From positions 186,001 through 250,000 of the forward strand of contig NZ_CACSJA010000002.1 of the NCBI RefSeq assembly GCF_902706035.1: 64,000 bases of DNA, in the 5' to 3' direction. Of the stretch, positions 47,205 to 56,127 are shown in pieces (positions within the stretch are counted from its first letter, which is position 1; every line of letters starts with the position of its first letter). This DNA comes from Pantoea sp. 18069. Its GTDB lineage: Bacteria; Pseudomonadota; Gammaproteobacteria; Burkholderiales; Burkholderiaceae_C. The translations under genes and the position numbers were made by a program. The notes under the pieces were generated by a model, which was not told where the DNA came from, did not search any database, and worked only from the letters and a program-made list of their open reading frames with translations.

Positions 47205-47864
47205 ATGCGCGTGAAATCCCTCCAAGACCTGCAACCGGTCCGCAAAGCCCTGGCAGCCGCGGCGCGCCAGGCCGCGCTGATCGCCGAGGAGCAGCGGCGC
47301 ATCGCGCTGCGCCCGGCCACCGACCGTGCGCTGTTCCTGCAGGCCATAGGCGCCGTGCGGCCGCTGCGCCAGGCGGGCAACCGGCTCGCGCCGCTGCCCG
47401 GCAATGTGCTGCCCGTACCCCAGCAGCGGCTGCTCGACGAGCAATCGGTGCTGCGCGAAGCCATCAGCGACGAATTCGACGTCAGCACGCTGCTGCTGAC
47501 CGACGACCAGCTGAGCTACCTGCGCCCCGGCATGGGCCAGGATGTCACGCACCGGCTGCGCGCCGGGCACTGGAGCATCCAGCGCCAGCTCGACCTGCAC
47601 GGACTGCGCACCGACGAGGCACGCGAAGCGCTGGGGCAGTTCATCCGCCACGCCCAGCGCGACGGCGCGCGCTGCGTGCGCGTGGTGCACGGCAAGGGGC
47701 TGGGCTCGCCAGGGCGCATGCCCGTGCTCAAGGGGCGGGTCCACAGCTGGCTGGTGCAGAAGCAGGAAGTGCTGGCCTTCGTGCAGGCACGTCCGGCCGA
47801 CGGCGGCGCGGGTGCGCTGGTCGTGCTGCTGCAGCCGCTGGTGCCACGCCACGGCGGCCGGTGA
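47205..47864 (+). CDS. Smr domain protein (putative DNA endonuclease SmrA type)
   Basis: 219 residues. The N-terminal half is helical and basic (RKALAAAARQAALIAEEQRR). The C-terminal Smr domain shows LDLHGLRTDEAREALGQFI and VRVVHGKGLGSPGRMPVLKG, the LDxHG and HGxG motifs linked with nuclease activity in this family. It converges on the M48 peptidase gene 5 bp away. Physiological role unknown. Confidence 0.87.
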   Translation: MRVKSLQDLQPVRKALAAAARQAALIAEEQRRIALRPATDRALFLQAIGAVRPLRQAGNRLAPLPGNVLPVPQQRLLDEQSVLREAISDEFDVSTLLLTDDQLSYLRPGMGQDVTHRLRAGHWSIQRQLDLHGLRTDEAREALGQFIRHAQRDGARCVRVVHGKGLGSPGRMPVLKGRVHSWLVQKQEVLAFVQARPADGGAGALVVLLQPLVPRHGGR

Positions 47865-47868
47865 CAGC

Positions 47869-48867
47869 TCAGCGCGGCTCGCGCCCCAGGCCCATTGGCG
47901 GCATCGCCCGGCCATAGATGCGCCGCACCCGGTCGGCAAGCGCCGGGTGGGTCGCCAGGCGCTCGGCCCAGCGGCTGCTGCCTTGCACGTCGACCAGCAG
48001 CATGTGCTGCACCGCATGGTGGTCCAGCGCGTACTGCCCGCGGCGCGGATCGTAGCCCGCGGCCTGGCGCTGGCCCATGACCTTGCGCAGCACGCCGCCC
48101 AGGCCGTCCTTGCTGCGCGTCCATTGCACGGCGCGCGCATCGGCGAGGTATTCGCGCTGGCGCGAGACCGCGGCCTTGAGCCAGCGCCCCGCGAGCCAGC
48201 CCGCGAAGCCCGCGCCCTTGATGGCCGAGCCGAACCACCACATCGCACCGCCGCGCTCGCACATGCTTTCGCCCAGCTGGTAGACCAGCTCCAGCCCGTA
48301 GACCATGCCCGCGAGCTGCATCTTCAGGCGCGTGTCGCCCTCGTGCAGATGGCTCAGTTCATGCGCGACCATGCCCTGCAGTTCCTCGCGGCTCAGATGG
48401 TCGAGCGCGCCCTGGGTCACGGCGATGATGGCGTCGTCCTCGTCCCAGCCGGCCGCGAAGGCATTGATCGCATCGGTGCGCGGCAGCACCATGGCCTGGG
48501 GAACGGCCATGTGCGCGGCAATGCACAGCTCCTGCACCACGTTGGCAAAGGTCTGCTCGGCCAGGCTGCGGTCGGGCCGCACTTCACGCGCGCCTATGCG
48601 CCGGGCCAGGCGCAGCCCGCCCGCGCGCAGCTGGTCGGTTTCGACCCACCAGCCGCCGAGCACCAGAAACAGCGTCATGCCGATGTTCACGGCCGCGAAG
48701 CCCGCGGGAAACGGCAGGTTGCCGCCCAGCACCCAGGACAGACCCAGCCAGGCGAGCACCAGGCCGCCATGCACGGCGGCCACGAGCACCAGCACGGCCA
48801 GCGCAAAGCACCACAGCAGCCGCGCGGTGGCGCTGCGCGCTTGTTCCTGATGGCGCCAGAATTTCAT
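47869..48867 (-). CDS. M48 family (HtpX-like) membrane zinc metallopeptidase
   Basis: 332 residues. Two N-terminal transmembrane helices (about 17-42 and 58-75) precede the catalytic domain. The zinc motif is VAHELSHLHEGD (HEXXH), and the third ligand is the Glu in QREYLADARAVQWTR. The protease domain should face the cytoplasm or membrane surface, as in HtpX. It follows lemA by 21 bp; LemA and M48 peptidases are often paired. Confidence 0.9.
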   Translation of the reverse strand: MKFWRHQEQARSATARLLWCFALAVLVLVAAVHGGLVLAWLGLSWVLGGNLPFPAGFAAVNIGMTLFLVLGGWWVETDQLRAGGLRLARRIGAREVRPDRSLAEQTFANVVQELCIAAHMAVPQAMVLPRTDAINAFAAGWDEDDAIIAVTQGALDHLSREELQGMVAHELSHLHEGDTRLKMQLAGMVYGLELVYQLGESMCERGGAMWWFGSAIKGAGFAGWLAGRWLKAAVSRQREYLADARAVQWTRSKDGLGGVLRKVMGQRQAAGYDPRRGQYALDHHAVQHMLLVDVQGSSRWAERLATHPALADRVRRIYGRAMPPMGLGREPR

Positions 48868-48888
48868 GCCAGGCCCGACCCGCGCAGG

Positions 48889-49485
48889 TCAGAAGCGCAG
48901 CTGCGGCACGGCGCGCTCGGCGTCGCTGGTCGTCGATTCGAGCATCGCGGCCTGGGCAAAACCCAGGCTGCGCGCGAGCAGCACTTCGGGGAACTGGCTG
49001 GCGCTGTTGTTGAACTCGAGCACCTGGTCGTTATAGGCCTGGCGCGCAAAGCCTATGCGGTTTTCGGTGCTGGTGATTTCCTCGCTCAGGCGCAGCATGT
49101 GGGCGTCGGCCTTGAGTTCGGGATAGGCTTCGCTGAGCATCATCAGCCGGCCCAGCTGCGCGCCCAGCACCGACTCGGCCTGCGACAGCAGGCCGATGGC
49201 AGCCGCATCGGCCGGCCGGGCACGCGCCTGGTCGGCAGCGCTGCTGGCCGCGCCGCGTGCGCGGATCACGGCTTCGAGCGTGCTCGCTTCATGCGCCATG
49301 TAGCCGCGTGCCACCTCGACCAGATTGGGCACCAGGTCGTGGCGCCGCTTGAGCTGCACGTCGATCTGCCCGAACGCATTGGCGATGCGGTTGCGTGCCA
49401 CCACCAGCCGGTTATAGACCATGACCGCCCAGGCCACGACCGCCACTGCCACCACCACCACGACTGTCCAGCCGATCACGCCCAT
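48889..49485 (-). CDS. LemA family protein
   Basis: 198 residues. One N-terminal membrane helix (VIGWTVVVVVAVAVVAWAVM) and then YNRLVVARNRIANAFGQIDV, QLKRRHDLVPNLVEVARGYM, a long helical hairpin and ENRIGFARQAYNDQVLEFNN: the standard LemA fold. Length is normal. Its function is not settled; it is probably a partner of the M48 peptidase encoded directly downstream. Confidence 0.93.
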   Translation of the reverse strand: MGVIGWTVVVVVAVAVVAWAVMVYNRLVVARNRIANAFGQIDVQLKRRHDLVPNLVEVARGYMAHEASTLEAVIRARGAASSAADQARARPADAAAIGLLSQAESVLGAQLGRLMMLSEAYPELKADAHMLRLSEEITSTENRIGFARQAYNDQVLEFNNSASQFPEVLLARSLGFAQAAMLESTTSDAERAVPQLRF

Positions 49486-49570
49486 AGATGCTCCGGTACG
49501 GTTTGTATCAAACGGTTATTCACCCGATGGTAGCGGCTGCGCGCCAGTACGCAAGTGACGCTGTGGCCGC

Positions 49571-49975
49571 TCAACCGCCCTGATTTCTCATCCAGTCGGC
49601 CGTGCCCATGAAGCTGCTGGCCAGGCGCGCGCGCAGCACTTCGGGCACGCCGGTCTCGCGCATCGCCTGGTCCATGCAGGCCACCCACTGGTCGCGCTCG
49701 CGCACGCCGATCTTGAACGGCATGTGGCGCATCTTCAGGCGCGGATGGCCGAAACGGCTCTGGTAGTGGTCGGGGCCGCCCATCCAGCCGCAGAGAAACC
49801 AGAACAGCTTCTGGCGCGCGCCGTCGAGCTCCGGGCCATGGGCCGCGCGCAGTTCGGCATAGCCGGGCTCGAGGTCCATCAGGTCATAGAAGCGGTCGAC
49901 CATTCTTTGGATCGCGGGCTCGCCGCCAATCCATTCGAAGGGCGTGTCAAAAGGCGGTTTTTCTTCAATCTGCAT
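49571..49975 (-). CDS. Group II truncated haemoglobin
   Basis: 134 residues from the ATG at 49975 (MQIEEKPPFDTPFEWIGGE), preferred to an upstream in-frame ATG at 50029. The globin core shows the group II pattern: WIGGEPAIQRMVDRFYDLMD, FLCGWMGGPDHYQSRFG, and HPRLKMRHMPFKIG with the proximal His, then the distal-side RERDQWVACMDQAM. Such proteins bind O2, NO or sulphide. No reductase partner is adjacent. Confidence 0.9.
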   Translation of the reverse strand: MQIEEKPPFDTPFEWIGGEPAIQRMVDRFYDLMDLEPGYAELRAAHGPELDGARQKLFWFLCGWMGGPDHYQSRFGHPRLKMRHMPFKIGVRERDQWVACMDQAMRETGVPEVLRARLASSFMGTADWMRNQGG

Positions 49976-50066
49976 GGCGATCAGGCGCTGGCGGGCAGCG
50001 CGGTCAGGAAACGAAAGGCGTAGAGCCACGATTGTCCCGCAGCGCGCGGCCGGCCGCGCGCACGGG

Positions 50067-52589
50067 TCATTCCGCGGCCTGGCGCAGCGTGGTCATCACC
50101 GGCCGGCGCAGCACTTCGCGCAGGCCCCACCAGCCCGCGAGCCAGGCCAGCACGGCGCCGGCGAGCGCGCCGCCTATAGGCACCCAGGGCGATGCGTTCC
50201 AGGCGAAGTCGAACACATAGCGCGCCAGCGCCCAGCCCACGGCCATGGCCACGCAGCTCGCGAGAAAGCCGGCGAGCAGGCCCACGCCTGCGAGTTCGGC
50301 GCGCTGCACCTGGCGCAGCAGGCTGGCGCGCGCACCGACGGCACGCATGATCGCGTACTCGCGTGCGCGCTCCTCGCGCGTCGCCGTGACGGCCGCGAAC
50401 AGCACCACCAGGCCCGCGGCCAGCGTGAAGATGAACAGGAACTCGACGGCGCGAATGACCTGGTCGAGCACCTGCTGCACCTGCGCCAGCGTGCTCGCCA
50501 TGTCGACATTGGTGATGTTGGGAAACTGGCGCACCAGCGCGTTGTCGAAGCCCGGCGTCTGGGGCGCGCGGTAGGCCGCGAGATAGGTCACGGCCACATC
50601 GGGCAGTTGCTCGACCGGGTACATGGCGAAGAAGTTGGCGCGCATCGAGCCCCAGTCGACCTTGCGCAGGCTGGTGATGCGCGCCTCGTTCTGTACGCCG
50701 CCGATGTCGAACGTCAGCCGGTCGCCCAGCTTGAGGCCCAGCGCCTGGGCAATGCCCTCCTCGAGGCTGATCGCGTCCTTTTCGCCGGGCGTCCAGCGGC
50801 CCGCGACCACGGGGTTGTGCTCGGGCACCTGCTCGGCCGTGGACAGGTTGAATTCCCGGTCCACAAGCCGCTTGGCGCGGTCTTCGGCGTAGTCGTCGGG
50901 ATGGACTTCGCGGCCGTTGACCTGCACCAGCCGGCCGCGGATCATCGGATACCAGTCATAGCGCGCCACGCCCTGGTCCTCGAGCAGTTGCTGGAAGTCC
51001 CTGGCCTGGTCCGGCATGATGTTGATGACGAAACGGTTCGGTGCGTCGGGCGGCGAAGCCGCGCGCCAGCTGCCGATCAGGTCGGTGCGCAGCAACACCA
51101 GCAGCACCAGCGCCAGCAACCCCACGGCCAGGCTGCTGACCTGCAGCACGGCATACACGGGCCGCGCCGAAATCTGGCGCGTGGCCAGCACCAGCCAGCG
51201 CGGCGCCGTCGATTCGTTGACCAGCCGCCGCAACAGCTTGACGGCGAGCCAGGCCAGGCCCGCGAACAGCGCCACCGCGCCGCCAAACCCGCCGACGGCG
51301 ATCAGGCCGAGCTGGATGTCGCGGCTCACGGCCAGCAGCAGCGCCGCAAAGCCGGCCACGCCCAGCCCCAGCACCAGCCACGACGCCGGCTTGATCGCGC
51401 CCAGGTCGCGGCGCATGACGCGCAGCGGCGGCACCTGCGCGAGCTGCAGCACTGGCGGCAGGCCGAACGTGAACAGCAGCGTCATGCCCATGCCCAGCCC
51501 GTACACCACGGGCCACAGGCTGGGCGCGGGCAGGGCCGCATCGACCAGGCCCGACAGCAACTGCACGAACACATGGTGCACGCCATAGCCTATGGCCACG
51601 CCCAGCGCGCTCGAGAACAGCCCCACGAGCGCGAATTCAAAGGTGTAAGCGCCCGCTATTCGGCGCTGGCTCTGGCCCAGCACGCGCAGCATGGCCGAGG
51701 CATCGAGGTGGTCGTTGGCAAAGCCGCGCGCGGCCAGCGCCACGGCCACGGCCGACAGCAGCGCGGCGAGCAGGGCCACCAGGCTGAGGAATTTTTCGGC
51801 GCGCGCCAGCGTCTGGCGCATTTCGGGCCGGCCGCTGTCGAGCGACTCGATGCGCATGCCGTGCATTTCGCGCGCCAGCACGGCCTCGTCGGCCCAGGCC
51901 TGGAATTGCCGCACCGCCGCGTCTTCGCCGGCCACGGCCAGGCGGTAGGTCAGGCGGCTGGCGGGCTGGACCAGGCCGGTGGCCGCAAGGTCCTCGGCAT
52001 TGAGCATCACGCGCGGCGCAAAGCTCATGAAGCCCGAGCCCCGGTCGGGTTCAAGCACCAGGATGCGCGCGATGCGCAGCGCGGAGTCGCCCAGCAGCAG
52101 CGGATCGCCCATGCGCAGATCCAATGATTCAAGCAGCGGTGCGTCAACCCAGACTTCGCCGGGCGCGGGAATCTCACGCGTGGTCTCGCCGGCCTCGCCC
52201 GGCGCGTTCGCAATGCGCAGCGATCCGCGCAGCGGGTATCCCGCGGGCACGCTCTTGAGCGCAACCAGCCGGCTCGCGCCGCCCTGGGCATCGGACGCGC
52301 GGCCCATGGTCGGAAAGCTCGCCGTGACCACGCTCTGCAGCTCCAGCTGCTGCGCGCGTTCGGCGAACAGCGCCGGCGGCGGGTTGTCGCTCACAACAAC
52401 CACATCGCCGCCGAGCAGCTGGCGCGCATCGCGCTCAAGCCCGCCCTGCAGCCGGTCGGCAAAGAATCCCACGGCCGTGAGCGCCGCCACGGCGAGCGTC
52501 ACGGCGACGATCAGCAGGCGCAGCTCGCCCGCGCGCACATCGCGCCACAATGTGCGCCACCCCAAAGCCCAAGCAGAAGATCCGTTCAT
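50067..52589 (-). CDS. FtsX/YbbP-like ABC transporter permease
   Basis: 840 residues from the ATG at 52589 (MNGSSAWALGWRTLWRDVRA). N-terminal helix, a large periplasmic region, three membrane helices near residues 270-400 (the first FtsX block: LLAALLSAVAVALAARGFAN), further helices, a second periplasmic domain, and a final FtsX block (FLFIFTLAAGLVVLFAAVTA; REYAIMRAVGARASLLRQVQ). This is the YbbP architecture of MacB-like systems that work in the envelope without substrate transport across the inner membrane. The usual YbbA-type ATPase gene is not next to it. Confidence 0.88.
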   Translation of the reverse strand: MNGSSAWALGWRTLWRDVRAGELRLLIVAVTLAVAALTAVGFFADRLQGGLERDARQLLGGDVVVVSDNPPPALFAERAQQLELQSVVTASFPTMGRASDAQGGASRLVALKSVPAGYPLRGSLRIANAPGEAGETTREIPAPGEVWVDAPLLESLDLRMGDPLLLGDSALRIARILVLEPDRGSGFMSFAPRVMLNAEDLAATGLVQPASRLTYRLAVAGEDAAVRQFQAWADEAVLAREMHGMRIESLDSGRPEMRQTLARAEKFLSLVALLAALLSAVAVALAARGFANDHLDASAMLRVLGQSQRRIAGAYTFEFALVGLFSSALGVAIGYGVHHVFVQLLSGLVDAALPAPSLWPVVYGLGMGMTLLFTFGLPPVLQLAQVPPLRVMRRDLGAIKPASWLVLGLGVAGFAALLLAVSRDIQLGLIAVGGFGGAVALFAGLAWLAVKLLRRLVNESTAPRWLVLATRQISARPVYAVLQVSSLAVGLLALVLLVLLRTDLIGSWRAASPPDAPNRFVINIMPDQARDFQQLLEDQGVARYDWYPMIRGRLVQVNGREVHPDDYAEDRAKRLVDREFNLSTAEQVPEHNPVVAGRWTPGEKDAISLEEGIAQALGLKLGDRLTFDIGGVQNEARITSLRKVDWGSMRANFFAMYPVEQLPDVAVTYLAAYRAPQTPGFDNALVRQFPNITNVDMASTLAQVQQVLDQVIRAVEFLFIFTLAAGLVVLFAAVTATREERAREYAIMRAVGARASLLRQVQRAELAGVGLLAGFLASCVAMAVGWALARYVFDFAWNASPWVPIGGALAGAVLAWLAGWWGLREVLRRPVMTTLRQAAE

Positions 52590-52660
52590 GGCCGCAACGA
52601 TAGCGGATCGCAGCGCATGGCAATAGGTGAAAGACCGCATGGGGAAATGCGCGGCCATCA

Positions 52661-52833
52661 AAAAAAGGCCCCCACGCTTGCCTCACTGCGTGTGGCTGCG
52701 CTGCCCCCCGAGGGGGCTGCTTTTTGTCTTGGGGCGGCCCGGCGACAAAAAAGGGCCCCCACGCTTGCCTCACTGCGTGCGGCTGCGCTGCCCCCCGAGG
52801 GGGCTGCTTTTTGTCTTGGGGCGGCCCGGCGAC
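52661..52833. repeat. Tandem repeat, two ~86-bp units
   Basis: Units 52661-52746 and 52747-52833 are nearly identical (AAAAAAGGCCCCCACGCTTG ... TTGTCTTGGGGCGGCCCGGC), each with the inner dyad CCCCCCGAGGGGG. A third AAAAAAG start leads into the mrp terminator. No coding role is seen; with the flanks it fills the ~300-bp gap between the permease and mrp genes. Confidence 0.8.
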
Positions 52834-52864
52834 AAAAAAGCCGCCAGGGCAGACCATGGCGGCT
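52834..52864 (-). terminator. Terminator of mrp
   Basis: On the minus strand AGCCGCCA / TGGCGGCT (8 bp) with a 10-base loop and TTTTTT. It starts 25 bp after the mrp stop. Confidence 0.88.
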
Positions 52865-52888
52865 GTGGATGCGTCAGGAAAAACCCGC

Positions 52889-53980
52889 TCAGGTATTTTT
52901 GCTGACCGTGATCGTCGGAAACTTGGAACTGAAGTCCTTGGCCTTGAGCGCGATCTTCACGGCCATGTCGCGCGCCACGCGCTTGTAGATCTGCGCGGCT
53001 TCGCTGTCGGGGTCGGCGACCACGGTGGGCTTGCCGCTGTCGGCCTGCTCGCGGATCTGCAGCGACAGCGGCAGCGCGCCCAGATAGTCCATGCCGTAGT
53101 CGGCGGCCATCTTCTTGCCGCCATCGGCGCCGAAGATGTGCTCCACATGGCCGCAGTTGGTGCAGACATGGGCGGCCATGTTCTCGACGATGCCCAGGAT
53201 GGGAACGCCGACCTTCTCGAACATCTTGATGCCCTTTTTCGCATCGATCAGCGCGATGTCCTGGGGCGTGGTGACCACGATCGCGCCCGTCATGGGCACG
53301 CGCTGGGCCAGCGTCAGCTGGATGTCGCCCGTGCCCGGGGGCATGTCGACCAGCAGGTAGTCGAGGTCCTTCCAGTTGGTCTGGCGCAGCATCTGCTCGA
53401 GCGCCTGCGTGGCCATGGGGCCGCGCCAGATCATGGCTTCGTCCTGGTTCACGAGGAAACCGATGGACATGACCTGCACGCCGTAGTTCTCCAGCGGCTC
53501 CATGGTCTTGCCGTCGGTGCTTTCGGGCTTGCCCGTCAGGCCCATCATCATCGGCTGGCTGGGGCCGTAGATGTCGGCGTCCAGCAGGCCCACGCGCGCG
53601 CCTTCGGCGGCCAGCGCCAGCGCCAGGTTGGCAGCGGTGGTGCTCTTGCCCACGCCGCCCTTGCCCGATGAAATGGCGATGATGTTCTTCACCTGCGGCA
53701 GCAGCTCGACGCCGCGCTGTACCGAATGCGCGACGACCTTGCTGGTGATGCCCACCGAGACGTTGTCCACGCCGGCCACGGTCTTGGCGGCGGAGACGAA
53801 CTGGCGGCGCAGTTCAGGCACGAGGCTTTTGGCGGGGTAACCGATCTCGACATCGAACGCCACATCCCCCGCGCTGATCTGCAGATTGCGCACGGCGCGC
53901 GCGCTGACGAAGTCCTTGCCGGTATGCGGGTCCAGCACGCTGCTGAGTGCGGCCAAAAGCTGTTGTTCTGTGACTGCCAT
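52889..53980 (-). CDS. apbC: Mrp/ApbC (NBP35) iron-sulfur cluster carrier ATPase
   Basis: 363 residues from the ATG at 53980 (MAVTEQQLLAALSSV). N-terminal MIP18/DUF59 domain (1-90), then the deviant P-loop ISSGKGGVGKSTTAANLALA, LLDADIYGPSQPMMMGL, and LVDMPPGTGDIQL. The cluster-binding CxxC is in AHVCTNCGHVEHIFG. It assembles and delivers [4Fe-4S] clusters. metG, its usual divergent neighbour in betaproteobacteria, is here separated from it by two genes. Confidence 0.94.
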   Translation of the reverse strand: MAVTEQQLLAALSSVLDPHTGKDFVSARAVRNLQISAGDVAFDVEIGYPAKSLVPELRRQFVSAAKTVAGVDNVSVGITSKVVAHSVQRGVELLPQVKNIIAISSGKGGVGKSTTAANLALALAAEGARVGLLDADIYGPSQPMMMGLTGKPESTDGKTMEPLENYGVQVMSIGFLVNQDEAMIWRGPMATQALEQMLRQTNWKDLDYLLVDMPPGTGDIQLTLAQRVPMTGAIVVTTPQDIALIDAKKGIKMFEKVGVPILGIVENMAAHVCTNCGHVEHIFGADGGKKMAADYGMDYLGALPLSLQIREQADSGKPTVVADPDSEAAQIYKRVARDMAVKIALKAKDFSSKFPTITVSKNT

Positions 53981-54095
53981 TCTCGATTCACTCCTTTGGG
54001 GGAAGCCAAGTCTATCCAAGGCCCGCTGCCCGCACGAGAAGCAGGACAATGCAGGCTTGGCATTTCTTTGCGCACCCCACCGAACCGAGGATCCC

Positions 54096-54671
54096 GTGAA
54101 ATTCAAGATGGCCCCCAACTCCCTGTTTGCGATCCTGCTGCGCTCGCGCTGGTGGCTCAGCTTTGCGCTGGCCGCGGGCGTGACGCTGCTGTGCATGGCC
54201 CTGCTGCCCGCCCACATCGCGCCGTTCGGCGCCCTGGCCGCGACGCCGCTGTGGATCGTCGGCGGCATCGCCGCCTGGCGCCAGCTGCGCGCGCCCAGCC
54301 CGGCCCAGGTCGAGCGTCTGCTGTCCGAATGCGCGAACCAGCCCTGGCGCGGCTTCGCCCAGCAGCTCGAAACCGCCTGGCGCGCCGAAGGCTATGAAGT
54401 ACAGGCACAGAACCAGGGCGTGATCGATTTCCGTCTCGAGCGCGCGGGCCAGACCACGCTGGTCAGCGCGCGGCGCTGGAAAGCCGGACACCACGGCGTA
54501 GAGCCGCTGCGCGAGCTCGAAGCCGCGCGCGCGCGCGCGTCGGCGGCCAAGGCGGTCTATGTCGCGCTGCAGCCGCTGGGCGAAAACGCAGCGCTCTATG
54601 CGCGCGACCAGCAACTCGTCGTGCTCGGCGGCGCGGACCTCGCGGCGCTGCTCGCCAAAGCCCGCAGCTGA
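54096..54671 (+). CDS. Membrane-anchored, degenerate Mrr-like restriction-endonuclease-fold protein
   Basis: 191 residues from a GTG at 54096, 5 bases after GAGG; an ATG at 54108 is also possible. Two N-terminal membrane helices (about 15-37 and 40-62), then a domain resembling Mrr_cat: GFAQQLETAWRAEGYEVQAQ, GVIDFRLERAGQTTLVSARR and WKAGHHGVEPLRELEAA. At the catalytic (Q/E)xK position it reads SAR, so nuclease activity is doubtful although the first Asp is kept. It is encoded before the patatin gene. Role unknown. Confidence 0.75.
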   Translation: MKFKMAPNSLFAILLRSRWWLSFALAAGVTLLCMALLPAHIAPFGALAATPLWIVGGIAAWRQLRAPSPAQVERLLSECANQPWRGFAQQLETAWRAEGYEVQAQNQGVIDFRLERAGQTTLVSARRWKAGHHGVEPLRELEAARARASAAKAVYVALQPLGENAALYARDQQLVVLGGADLAALLAKARS

Positions 54672-54743
54672 GCGCGGCCCCAGAGGACGCGAGGGTTTGC
54701 CCCGAATACAGGCTGATTCTCGCGAAGCACACTGAGGACAAAT

Positions 54744-56027
54744 ATGATCCAGACTTCCCCTTCCCTGCCTGACAGCGGCGCTGGGATCGGCGCGGTGCCG
54801 ACCACCGGCCTGCTGCTCACGGGCGGCGGGGCCCGCGCCGCCTATCAGGTGGGTGTGCTCGAAGCCATTGCCCATATCCGGCGCAGTTGCGGACATTGCC
54901 ATGGCCCGAACCCCTTCCCCATCATCACCGGCACTTCGGCCGGCGCGATCAACGCCGCGGCGCTGGCCTGTGGCGCCGACCATTTCGATCTCACGGTGCG
55001 GAAGATGGCCCACATCTGGAGCCATCTGCACACCGAAAACGTCTATCGTGCCGATGCGCTGAGCATGCTGCGCAGCGGCGCGCGCTGGCTGAGCCTGCTC
55101 TCGCTGGGCTGGGCGCTGACCCGCTGGCGCACCATGCGCCCGCGCTCGCTGCTGGACAACGCGCCGCTGGCCGCGCTGCTGCAGACCGATCTCGTGCCGC
55201 TCGCGCGCCTGCCCGAGCTGATCGCCCAGGGGCATTTGCGCGCGCTGTCGGTCACGGCCTCGAGCTACACCTCGGGCGAGCATGTGAGCTTCTACGAAAC
55301 CAATGCCGAACTCCAGCCCTGGGTGCGCTCGCAGCGGCGCGCGATCGGCGGCCATATCAGCCACTCCCATCTGCTGGCTTCTTCGGCGATTCCCTTCATC
55401 TTCCCCGCGACCGCGCTCGACATCGGCACGCATGTCGAATATTTCGGCGACGGCTCCATGCGCCAGACCGCGCCGCTGGCCCCGGCCATTCACCTGGGCT
55501 CGGACCGGGTGCTGGTGATAGGCGCCGGACGCATGCAGGGCGCGCGCGAAAGCGCGCCGACCGGCGTCGCAGCCAGCTATCCGACGCTGGCGCAGATCGC
55601 CGGGCATACGCTGTCGAACATCTTCCTCGACACGCTCGCCCTGGACGTGGAACGCGCCCAGCGCATCAATGCCACGCTGGCACTGATCCCGCCCGAGGCG
55701 CGCGCGAACAGCGGCCTGCGGTCACTCGAACTGCTGGTCATCGCGCCGTCCCAGCGGCTCGATGCGATCGCCGCGCGCCATGTCGCGGGCCTGCCGCGCA
55801 GCATGCGCAGCCTGCTGGGCGCCTTGGGCGTGACCACCGACGCGAACGACGCGCGCGGCGCGGGCCTGGCGAGCTACCTGCTGTTCGAGCCGCGCTATAT
55901 CCGCGCGCTGATGGCGCTGGGGCGCAAGGACACGTTCGCGCAGCGCGAGGAAGTCGTGCGCTTCTTCCAATGGAACAAGGCCGCCCCGGCCCCTGCGGCG
56001 AGCCCCCTGGAAGCGGCCTGCGCCTAG
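54744..56027 (+). CDS. Patatin-like phospholipase
   Basis: 427 residues. Oxyanion loop TGLLLTGGGARAAYQVGV (22-38), nucleophile Ser65 in IITGTSAGAINA, and the catalytic Asp in EYFGDGSMRQTAPL. The C-terminal half (HTLSNIFLDTLALDVERAQR) resembles bacterial patatins with a DUF3336-free layout. No signal peptide or membrane helix is seen, so it is cytoplasmic unless exported by another route. It would hydrolyse phospholipid or lipid acyl esters. It lies 101 bp before metG. Confidence 0.88.
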   Translation: MIQTSPSLPDSGAGIGAVPTTGLLLTGGGARAAYQVGVLEAIAHIRRSCGHCHGPNPFPIITGTSAGAINAAALACGADHFDLTVRKMAHIWSHLHTENVYRADALSMLRSGARWLSLLSLGWALTRWRTMRPRSLLDNAPLAALLQTDLVPLARLPELIAQGHLRALSVTASSYTSGEHVSFYETNAELQPWVRSQRRAIGGHISHSHLLASSAIPFIFPATALDIGTHVEYFGDGSMRQTAPLAPAIHLGSDRVLVIGAGRMQGARESAPTGVAASYPTLAQIAGHTLSNIFLDTLALDVERAQRINATLALIPPEARANSGLRSLELLVIAPSQRLDAIAARHVAGLPRSMRSLLGALGVTTDANDARGAGLASYLLFEPRYIRALMALGRKDTFAQREEVVRFFQWNKAAPAPAASPLEAACA

Positions 56028-56127
56028 CCGGCCGCGCCTGGCCGCCGGCAGTCCACGCAACCCCACGTGCGCCACAGGCCGCGCAAGCCTTTAAAATCCC
56101 GGGTTCCCCCAGAGAAAGCGCTTTCCG

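Noticed and set aside
52661..52833. Possible CRISPR array
   Set aside because: There are only two directly abutting units and no spacers of unique sequence; no cas genes are present. It is a tandem repeat.
56028..56127. Riboswitch or T-box leader before metG
   Set aside because: The gap of 100 bp has no conserved SAM or T-box elements and no leader terminator.
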